DNA of 7,681 bases, from positions 1 to 7,681 of the forward strand of contig JAGVMI010000087.1 in assembly GCA_020053845.1 (NCBI GenBank), written 5' to 3'. Source of the stretch: Candidatus Babeliales bacterium. GTDB lineage: Bacteria > Babelota > Babeliae > Babelales > Vermiphilaceae. Numbering within the stretch: position 1 is the stretch's first letter; every line of letters starts with the position of its first letter. Shown here piece by piece: positions 1 through 5,217 of the stretch. The notes beneath the pieces were generated by a model. It was not told the origin of the DNA, made no database searches, and saw only the letters and a list, made by a program, of their open reading frames with translations. The position numbers were made by a program, and so were the translations under genes.

Positions 1-1476
1 TAACACGCAGGGGATGCGATCGGAAATGCGTGATACATGATCTGCTAAAAACAGTACGAGATGATTATTAGAGCTAGCCTTTATTGCCGCTCTAAAATCA
101 TCTAACGTCTTTATTGTTTTACCATTCACTTCGGTAACCGTGTAGCCTGGCATTGCTATACGCGCATACGAAAGCTGCGAGTCGGGGAAAATATGCGTAA
201 TAACCACAACAGGATCTTTTTGGCCATTTACTTGCGCATATTGTGATAATCCTGGTGCATGTGGTGCTAATAACTCCATATGATTTATGGTCAATTGCAT
301 AACCACCATGCCACCAAAAACTTCATAATCAACTTCTTCAAACCATGGATACACGCGTCGGATTGGTTTTACATCAGTATAGCCAATTTCAGCTTCAAGC
401 TCTTTGCGCTCTCCATTGCGATATACAACAAGTATTGTCTTGGTACCTGCTGCTAAGCGCGCTATGTAATCGCCCATCGACACTCTATCTTCGGACCATG
501 CAACACGAATCTTTCCAGAGGAATCTACTGTGTACCCATCAATCTCATAAAGAATATCGCCTTCCAGAGCTCCTGCTTTTTCTAAAGCACTGGAGCGCAA
601 TACCTTTACTATGTAGCAGCCACTTGGCTTTGGATTATTGAGATAATCAGCAAGCTCATCACTGCCATGCACTGAAAATATCCCAAGGAAAGGACGTCTC
701 AACAATTTTGTCTTGTACAGATCGCAAAGTACCAACTTAAGATCATTAATGGGAATAGCATGATTCAAGTTTTGCGCACGCTCAGAACCATGCACACTCG
801 TATTAATGCCAATTATCTCGCCTTTTTTATTAAGCAAAGGTCCACCTGAATTACCAGGATTTAGCGGCGTATCCGTTTGTATGATACCCACACCATCAAC
901 AGTTTTGCGTCCGCTTACAATACCCTTAGTAGCCATGAGTACTTCATGTCCAAAATGATAACCCCATGCCGTAGTTCGCTGCTCAGGCTTTACTTCATCT
1001 GAGTCGCCTAAAGGAAGACATGGAATCTTGCCTAACTCCTTTTTGACTGCATGAAGCGCTTCATCTGAGAGCTTAAGGAGCGCAAGATCCTTTTCCGGAT
1101 ACGTGGATATAATCGATGCAGAAAGCGGCTTATCTCCAAATACACTGAGCTGCACCCATACGGCAACAGCTTGATCGACAACATGTGCATTAGTAATCAA
1201 ATGCCCATCTTGATCAATAAAAAACGCTGTGCCCGCACCTATGCCTTGATTGGGCGTCCTATAAGGCTCGAGCCAATCAAATTCTGCAACTTGTGCAAAA
1301 ACTTGTACTACCGCGTTATGTACAATCGGACTTACTTTATCTGCAACCTGAACATCCTGTACATTGCGCTCACCTTCTATGTTTGCAACTGCACCATAAT
1401 GCGGTATAAGCAGCGCCGCTATAGCGAGCATGCAACGTGCATATCCTGTATTTTTTCCTGTGCGCCTGCTCAACAT
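1..1476 (-). CDS. HtrA/Deg-family periplasmic serine protease with PDZ domains (3' end outside window)
   Basis: Trypsin-like S1C serine endopeptidase, expected to degrade or monitor misfolded proteins in the periplasm or at the cell surface. Reading back from the ATG at 1476 gives 492 codons without a stop, so the C-terminus lies beyond the left edge. Residues 1-31 form a signal peptide: basic N-region, hydrophobic core around CMLAIAALLI and an AVA cleavage site before N32. The protease domain spans about 45-250 with the full catalytic triad: His98 in TNAHVV, Asp130 in EKDLALL and Ser210 in NPGNSGGPL. A PDZ domain follows at about 262-365 (RPFLGI, then ALEGDILYEIDG). Residues about 375-492 (DPVVVITHIF, VTEVNGKTIKTLDDF) look like the second, Deg9-type PDZ domain. 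The start has AAAGGA at 1486-1491, 9 bases upstream. It is the last visible gene of the rplI-dnaB run, 45 bases after the 55-residue peptide. The family is secure; the exact subfamily is inferred, and I give no symbol because degP, degQ and degS cannot be told apart here. Confidence 0.93.
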   Translation of the reverse strand, partial: MLSRRTGKNTGYARCMLAIAALLIPHYGAVANIEGERNVQDVQVADKVSPIVHNAVVQVFAQVAEFDWLEPYRTPNQGIGAGTAFFIDQDGHLITNAHVVDQAVAVWVQLSVFGDKPLSASIISTYPEKDLALLKLSDEALHAVKKELGKIPCLPLGDSDEVKPEQRTTAWGYHFGHEVLMATKGIVSGRKTVDGVGIIQTDTPLNPGNSGGPLLNKKGEIIGINTSVHGSERAQNLNHAIPINDLKLVLCDLYKTKLLRRPFLGIFSVHGSDELADYLNNPKPSGCYIVKVLRSSALEKAGALEGDILYEIDGYTVDSSGKIRVAWSEDRVSMGDYIARLAAGTKTILVVYRNGERKELEAEIGYTDVKPIRRVYPWFEEVDYEVFGGMVVMQLTINHMELLAPHAPGLSQYAQVNGQKDPVVVITHIFPDSQLSYARIAMPGYTVTEVNGKTIKTLDDFRAAIKASSNNHLVLFLADHVSRISDRIPCVL

Positions 1477-1521
1477 TGTTTTCAATCCTTTAATGAAAAA
1501 ACTGCTTACTACATATCTGAT

Positions 1522-1689
1522 TTATACGTGCACTGCACGCAGATCTTTCTTTTTCGTTTTCATAAACAGATCACTTGTTGTGCACAAGGAATTTACCCCA
1601 TTGTAAATGAGCCCCAAAACAAGACATAGCGCCCAAGCGCCCATTACAAGATCACTTCTGGTCATAAATGCAACACCCTGTTTCTTCAT
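1522..1689 (-). CDS. Small single-pass membrane peptide, 55 aa, function unknown
   Basis: I do not recognise this protein. From the ATG at 1689 it has a short basic N-terminus (MKKQGVAFMTR), one hydrophobic segment at about residues 14-35 (core MGAWALCLVLGLIY) and a basic tail containing KTKKKDLR, which suggests a single transmembrane helix. An in-frame ATG 18 bases upstream (1707) gives 61 residues, but AGAGGA at 1699-1704 sits 9 bases before 1689 and falls inside that longer version, so I prefer the shorter start. It lies 54 bases after dnaB and 45 bases before the protease, on the same strand with no terminator in either gap, so co-transcription is likely. The ribosome binding site and hydrophobic segment argue for a real gene; the lack of a known family argues for caution. 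Confidence 0.55.
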   Translation of the reverse strand: MKKQGVAFMTRSDLVMGAWALCLVLGLIYNGVNSLCTTSDLFMKTKKKDLRAVHV

Positions 1690-1698
1690 CTGATCTTT

Positions 1699-1704
1699 TC
1701 CTCT
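1699..1704 (-). promoter_or_regulatory. Ribosome binding site deciding the start of the 55-aa peptide
   Basis: AGAGGA on the minus strand lies 9 bases before the ATG at 1689 and overlaps the coding part of the alternative longer form starting at 1707. It therefore favours the inner start. Confidence 0.55.
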
Positions 1705-1743
1705 CATGTGGTACAGATTGCGCTCATGTAAGAAAACTGACTG

Positions 1744-3129
1744 TTACTGATACTGTTCATCAGTATCTTCAAACTTTGTAAGCTCTTTAGCAAAGGAGAG
1801 ATACACCGTTCCAGTTGGACCATTACGTTGCTTGCCTATAATAAGTTCGGCAAGTGCAGGATTTTCTGCATCCGGATTGTACACAATATCACGATATAAG
1901 AACATGATAAGATCGGCATCCTGCTCTATCGCACCAGATTCGCGCAGATCAGAAAGCATCGGTCGCTTATCTGTTCTGCTATCAACAGCACGAGAAAGCT
2001 GCGAAAGCGCGATTATAGGAATATTAAGCTCTTTGGCGAGTGCTTTAAGCGAGCGTGATATTTCAGATACTTCTTGATGACGGTTTTCATGACGCTTTGC
2101 ACTATGAATAAGCTGCAGATAATCAATAACAAGCATCTGCAAGTTGTGCTCAGCTTTTAACTTACGTGCTTTTGCGCGTAATTCACTTATATCCGTCATA
2201 GCAGTGTCATCAATAAAAAGCTTCATTTCAGAAAGTCGAGCTGCAACTGCCGTGAGCTCCAGCCATTCCTGCGATGTAATAGTAACATTACGAATGTGAT
2301 GATGTGCTATACCAGATTGCGAAGATAAAAGACGAAGCGTTAGCTGCTCTGCTGCCATTTCAAGAGAGAACACACCAACAGTAGCTCCTTGCTGTGCCGC
2401 ATACTCTGCTAAGCATAACGCAAGCGCTGTTTTACCCATCGAAGGACGTGCTGCCAAAACTATGAAATCACCATTTTGAAATCCAGAAGTCATCTGATCA
2501 AGTTTTTTGTAACCAGATGGAACTCCCGTGACCCCGCGGCTATGGTTCTTAATATCCGAAAGGTGTTGGAATGTTTTTTTAAGCCAGATATCAAGTTGCA
2601 CAAAGTTATTGCGCGCGCGCTTGTTCGAGATTTCGAAAATAGTTTTTTCAGCGTTATCAAGTACGATTTCGATTGACTCATCATCTTGACGATAGCAATT
2701 AGTGATTATGTGTGACGCTGAGGCAATGAGCTGACGCAGCACTGCTTTTTCTTTAATAATTTTCGCATGCTGTTCTGCAAGGCCGATTGAAGGAATGTCT
2801 TCTTGCAAAGAAACGAGAAATATTACACCTCCCACAACATCAAGCTCATTCTTTTTGGAAAGCTCGTCTTGAAGTGTAATGAGGTCAATGCGCTTGCGCT
2901 CATGGGCAAGTGCAATAATAGCTTGATATACGAGGCGGTGTTGCTCGAGATAAAAATCTGAAGGCTCGATAATTTGCGAGATAGTTCCCACAAGATCATC
3001 GTTTAAAAGAAGCGCCGCAAGAATGGCGCGCTCTGCTTCAATATTTACCGGTGGACGCTTGCCCAAGGAAGACTCACATGATGCCGAAGATGTCAGAGTA
3101 GACGACTTACTCGCCCTCTCTTTGCGCAT
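1744..3129 (-). CDS. dnaB: Replicative DNA helicase DnaB
   Basis: Hexameric 5'-to-3' replicative helicase that unwinds DNA at the fork and recruits primase. At 461 residues it has the normal length for the family. The N-terminal domain (about 26-130) begins with the typical PPVNIEAERAILAALLLND stretch. The RecA-like C-terminal domain (about 200-455) carries Walker A ARPSMGKTA (227-235, with K233 and T234), the SLEM motif (255-258), Walker B LVIDYLQLI (333-341, with D336), the ALSQLSR motif (374-380) and the arginine-finger region GKQRNGPTG (432-440). All key residues are intact and no intein interrupts the gene. The first 25 or so residues are a Ser/Thr-rich extension before the conserved start. 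The ATG at 3129 has AGGA at 3139-3142, 9 bases upstream. It follows rplI by 23 bases, a common bacterial arrangement, and is probably expressed from the rplI promoter. Confidence 0.98.
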   Translation of the reverse strand: MRKERASKSSTLTSSASCESSLGKRPPVNIEAERAILAALLLNDDLVGTISQIIEPSDFYLEQHRLVYQAIIALAHERKRIDLITLQDELSKKNELDVVGGVIFLVSLQEDIPSIGLAEQHAKIIKEKAVLRQLIASASHIITNCYRQDDESIEIVLDNAEKTIFEISNKRARNNFVQLDIWLKKTFQHLSDIKNHSRGVTGVPSGYKKLDQMTSGFQNGDFIVLAARPSMGKTALALCLAEYAAQQGATVGVFSLEMAAEQLTLRLLSSQSGIAHHHIRNVTITSQEWLELTAVAARLSEMKLFIDDTAMTDISELRAKARKLKAEHNLQMLVIDYLQLIHSAKRHENRHQEVSEISRSLKALAKELNIPIIALSQLSRAVDSRTDKRPMLSDLRESGAIEQDADLIMFLYRDIVYNPDAENPALAELIIGKQRNGPTGTVYLSFAKELTKFEDTDEQYQ

Positions 3130-3152
3130 AGCAGAACGTCCTGTAGGTAATA

Positions 3153-3602
3153 TTATTGCAATTCAGGAATCACGGTCACTTTGAGTGCTGGCTTAAGACG
3201 CGAGGTGAGCTTGATAGTGACTTCAAAAGTACCTTTACTCTTGATTGACTTTTCAAATTCAACCTGGCTCTTGGAAATGCTGATGCCTTGCTGTGCAAGC
3301 ATTTCAACCACTTCACATGCGCTAATTGCACCATACAGCTTGCCGTCATCATGCATTTTGCGCTTGATGGTAACCTTTGTATGCTTAATGCGTTCCGCAA
3401 GCATTGAGGTTTGGGTCGCAATTACTTCTTTACGATGCTCAACAATTTTTATTTGCTTTTTAAAAAACGACTCATTGATAGAAGTAACTTCAGAACCAAG
3501 CTTGCGCGGTATGAGAAAGTTGCGAGCAAACCCGTCTTCAACTTTGACTATTTCCCCCGCCATGCCCACTTTTTCAACATTCTTGTGAAGAAAAACCCTC
3601 AT
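3153..3602 (-). CDS. rplI: 50S ribosomal protein L9
   Basis: Binds 23S rRNA near the base of the L1 stalk and helps keep the reading frame during translation. The 149-residue length is standard for the family. The N-terminal rRNA-binding domain (about 1-48) has the L9 signature, ending in VEDGFARNFLIPRKLG. The central stretch at about 40-75 is the connecting helix. The C-terminal domain (about 76-149) shows DDGKLYGAIS, a hydrophobic helix VVEMLAQQGISI and a closing beta region LKVTVIPELQ. The ATG at 3602 is preceded by AAGAAGG at 3610-3616 with 7 bases of spacing. dnaB starts 23 bases after its stop. Unlike many bacteria, rpsF and rpsR do not lie just upstream; a pseudopilin-like operon does. 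Confidence 0.97.
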   Translation of the reverse strand: MRVFLHKNVEKVGMAGEIVKVEDGFARNFLIPRKLGSEVTSINESFFKKQIKIVEHRKEVIATQTSMLAERIKHTKVTIKRKMHDDGKLYGAISACEVVEMLAQQGISISKSQVEFEKSIKSKGTFEVTIKLTSRLKPALKVTVIPELQ

Positions 3603-3656
3603 GCCTGCGCCTTCTTGTAGCTTGAGTAATCGAAATCTCTAACTAACTCATGCCTT

Positions 3657-3685
3657 AGTATATGACAAAAGGAGAATGTTGGAAA
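3657..3685 (-). promoter_or_regulatory. Predicted sigma-70-type promoter for rplI-dnaB operon
   Basis: On the minus strand TTTCCA (3680-3685, 4 of 6 to the -35 consensus) is separated by 17 bases from TATACT (3657-3662, 5 of 6 to the -10 consensus). Transcription would start near 3650, giving a leader of about 48 bases before rplI. The spacing is ideal and the position sensible. This is a pattern match by eye only, and read-through from the pseudopilin genes is not excluded because I see no convincing terminator between them. Confidence 0.45.
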
Positions 3686-3702
3686 CTGAAATGGCACGGT
3701 TT

Positions 3703-4161
3703 TTAAAGAACCGATGTTTCTTGCCAGCCGGTTATTTCATAGGATGCTACACGCCTGCCTTGAGCATCAGTCTTGACATGCTCTGTCAGCAGACATGTAA
3801 GCCTGAGAGGCCTGCTTTTTTCTGATAGACTCACCGCAAGTAACAGCCCTTCTTGGCAACTCTCAATGCGCATAGTAAGGGGCACAGTTCTTCCGTTACC
3901 CAAGGGCCAGGAAGAAAAAATAAGCTCTTCTCGTGGCTGATTTTTAAGATCGTTATACTGACGCGATGCCCAGCGAATAAGCAGCTCCAATCCAGTATGC
4001 ATTGAGGCTCGCTTTTGCTCGGCTATCATCCGTTGTGCAGCGCTATCTGAAGATAAACTTGTAACATACAGCGCATGTGCCATAAGAGTAGTAAACAAAA
4101 CAATCACGAGTACAACAGAAAGCGATGCACTACCTGAACGCTGATGGTTGTAATACATCAT
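3703..4161 (-). CDS. Minor pseudopilin-like protein, GspK/PilX-type N-terminus
   Basis: Likely a minor pseudopilin of a type II secretion or type IV pilus machine, anchored in the inner membrane until assembled. Its 152 residues begin MMYYNHQRSG, a short basic leader ending in Gly10, followed by SASLS and a hydrophobic segment (about 13-32, LSVVLVIVLFTTLMAHALYV). This matches the class III prepilin layout, but position +5 after the predicted cleavage is Ser15, not Glu. Absence of Glu+5 is a known trait of GspK, the tip pseudopilin. The mature part is only about 142 residues, much shorter than typical GspK (about 300), so a large domain is missing or this is another minor pilin. The start overlaps the stop of the J-like gene as ATGA (4158-4161), indicating translational coupling, and AAAGG at 4169-4173 lies 7 bases upstream. 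It is the last gene of the trio. K-like assignment rests on gene order and N-terminus only. Confidence 0.72.
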   Translation of the reverse strand: MMYYNHQRSGSASLSVVLVIVLFTTLMAHALYVTSLSSDSAAQRMIAEQKRASMHTGLELLIRWASRQYNDLKNQPREELIFSSWPLGNGRTVPLTMRIESCQEGLLLAVSLSEKSRPLRLTCLLTEHVKTDAQGRRVASYEITGWQETSVL

Positions 4162-4685
4162 ATGAGTACCTTTGCAGTGCGCGGACAGACCGCAAGATGA
4201 GCCGCGTAAGGTTTATGTGCCTGCTCTACCTGTATGTCTATATCTACACACGCTATAAAGCCGTCCTTTTCGTGCGCCTGATACGCAACCTGTTTTACAT
4301 GCTCAAGCACAAGCGATTTTTCACGAATAGTCCACGAGCGATCAGCTGTTTTATACATTCCCGAAATACGCACCAAATTATTCTGCTGCTTTACCCATCC
4401 AATATCCTGATTCCCTATATGGAGTATCAGCTCGTCTTCTGTGCGCTTCCATGCTTTTTTTGCATTATCAGTGTGACTTATATCACGAGCAATAAAATCT
4501 AATGCCGCATGAGTGTCTAGAATGAGTGCCTGCATAGCAAGCGCCTGTACCACGTTTTTATGCATAGAAACCACACAAGGAAACATCACACCCATCAAAA
4601 CGCAAATGATAGCCAGATAACACAAGCACTCAATAAGCACAAAACCTGAAAGTGTGGTACTTCGACTAGTTCGCTTGCGTACCAT
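4158..4685 (-). CDS. Minor pseudopilin, GspJ/PulJ-like
   Basis: Prepilin-like protein of a type II secretion pseudopilus or type IV pilus. From the ATG at 4685 it has 175 residues. The leader MVRKRTSRSTTLSG is basic and ends in Gly14; cleavage would expose FVLIE with Glu19 at +5, the canonical prepilin peptidase motif, followed by a hydrophobic helix of about 20 residues (CLCYLAIICVLMGVMFPCVV). The rest is a globular region with alternating beta-like stretches (RTEDELILHIGNQDIGW, CVDIDIQVEQ), consistent with a pilin head. A start six bases earlier at 4691 is possible, but GGGAG at 4693-4697 is only 1 base from that ATG and 7 from 4685. The gene overlaps the upstream I-like gene by 20 bases and the downstream K-like gene by 4. 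The pilin class is well supported; the J label comes from position in the trio and is tentative. Confidence 0.82.
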   Translation of the reverse strand: MVRKRTSRSTTLSGFVLIECLCYLAIICVLMGVMFPCVVSMHKNVVQALAMQALILDTHAALDFIARDISHTDNAKKAWKRTEDELILHIGNQDIGWVKQQNNLVRISGMYKTADRSWTIREKSLVLEHVKQVAYQAHEKDGFIACVDIDIQVEQAHKPYAAHLAVCPRTAKVLI

Positions 4686-5094
4686 GGCCATACTCCCGAG
4701 GTAATGTCATTATTTCTACGGTCCGCTTTACCCCATAGCGATCTGTTTCTGATACAGCAATGCATGCAAGTTCTACAGCATGCTTAATCCTTAGAGAGCC
4801 ACCAGCTGTTGTACGTGGTGTAGAAATTTGAATCACATGCACACGGTAGGCATTATCATTTTTTGATGCTAATGAAGTCGTATAGTAGCTTCGCGCTGAC
4901 CGTGCTTGATCAAGAAGTGCAAGCAATTGACTCGCCTGGTAACTTGTACGTATCCAGTTACCATATATTCGCGTAAGCACACCAAAGCAAACCACCAATA
5001 CCATTATTGCTAGCATCGCTTCAAGAAGTATTGAACCATGCAATACAGAACGGTTTGCCTTATGATTATGCATATTAGAATTTATATAGTGCAC
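4666..5094 (-). CDS. Minor pseudopilin, GspI/PulI-like, GTG start
   Basis: First gene of the pseudopilin trio, 142 residues. The leader ends in Gly20 and is followed by SILLE with Glu25 at +5, matching the prepilin peptidase motif G|xxxxE, then a hydrophobic helix (AMLAIMVLVVCFGVLTRIYG). The mature part of about 122 residues is close to the usual size of GspI. The start codon is GTG at 5094, with GAGG at 5103-5106 spaced 8 bases away. An in-frame ATG at 5073 would still leave a 13-residue leader but has no visible ribosome binding site. GspI, J and K are known to form a ternary tip complex that starts pseudopilus assembly, and the I-J-K order here is the family order. No ATPase, secretin or peptidase gene is in view, so a type IV pilus or competence pilus remains possible. 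Confidence 0.8.
   Translation of the reverse strand: MHYINSNMHNHKANRSVLHGSILLEAMLAIMVLVVCFGVLTRIYGNWIRTSYQASQLLALLDQARSARSYYTTSLASKNDNAYRVHVIQISTPRTTAGGSLRIKHAVELACIAVSETDRYGVKRTVEIMTLPREYGHGTQAN
4693..4697 (-). promoter_or_regulatory. Ribosome binding site deciding the start of the J-like gene
   Basis: GGGAG on the minus strand is 7 bases before the ATG at 4685 and only 1 base before the ATG at 4691, so it favours the inner start. It lies inside the end of the I-like gene, which suggests coupled translation. Confidence 0.55.
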
Positions 5095-5102
5095 TACGCA
5101 TG

Positions 5103-5106
5103 CCTC
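5103..5106 (-). promoter_or_regulatory. Ribosome binding site supporting the GTG start of the I-like gene
   Basis: GAGG on the minus strand is 8 bases before GTG 5094. The alternative ATG at 5073 has only AT-rich sequence upstream. Confidence 0.5.
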
Positions 5107-5110
5107 GCGA

Positions 5111-5138
5111 TTGGATTCACATGAAAGTTGTGTACACT
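5111..5138 (+). promoter_or_regulatory. Candidate promoter for the 641-aa secreted protein
   Basis: TTGGAT (5111-5116) and TACACT (5133-5138) are 16 bases apart, each matching 4 of 6 consensus positions. Transcription would start near 5145, leaving a leader of about 70 bases. The match is modest; an alternative -10 is TATACC at 5138-5143. It overlaps the candidate minus-strand -10. Confidence 0.35.
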
Positions 5139-5166
5139 ATACCTTGTCGCAAGACGAATAAAGCAA
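5136..5166 (-). promoter_or_regulatory. Candidate promoter for the pseudopilin operon
   Basis: On the minus strand TATAGT (5136-5141) matches the -10 consensus at 5 of 6 positions. TTGCTT (5161-5166) is the best -35 but the spacer of 19 bases is long. The -10 overlaps the predicted -10 of the divergent gene, so the two transcripts would compete for polymerase or share a regulator. The 8-base palindrome GTGTACAC (5130-5137) sits at this overlap. Confidence 0.35.
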
Positions 5167-5202
5167 TATTCATAAAGAAATATAGGCCCTACCTTTCATG
5201 CT

Positions 5203-5209
5203 AGAGGAG
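5203..5209 (+). promoter_or_regulatory. Strong ribosome binding site of the 641-aa protein
   Basis: AGAGGAG lies 8 bases before the ATG at 5218. It supports that start over the in-frame ATG codons at residues 4 and 5. Confidence 0.7.
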
Positions 5210-5217
5210 CTTCTTCA

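Noticed and set aside
1171..1629. Plus-strand open frame of 152 codons opposite the protease start and the 55-residue gene
   Set aside because: It is antisense to a clear protease signal peptide region and has no family-like composition.
3181..3588. Plus-strand open frame of 135 codons opposite rplI
   Set aside because: It lies entirely antisense to an unmistakable ribosomal protein L9 gene, so it is a shadow frame.
3697..3713. Inverted repeat CGGTT/AACCG at the end of the K-like gene as a terminator
   Set aside because: The stem has only about 5 reliable pairs, is AT-rich, overlaps the stop codon and has no T run on the minus strand.
4125..4502. Plus-strand open frame with hydrophobic stretches opposite the J-like pseudopilin
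   Set aside because: Its apparent hydrophobicity is a by-product of the opposite strand. The minus-strand frame has the prepilin motif, a ribosome binding site and coupled neighbours.
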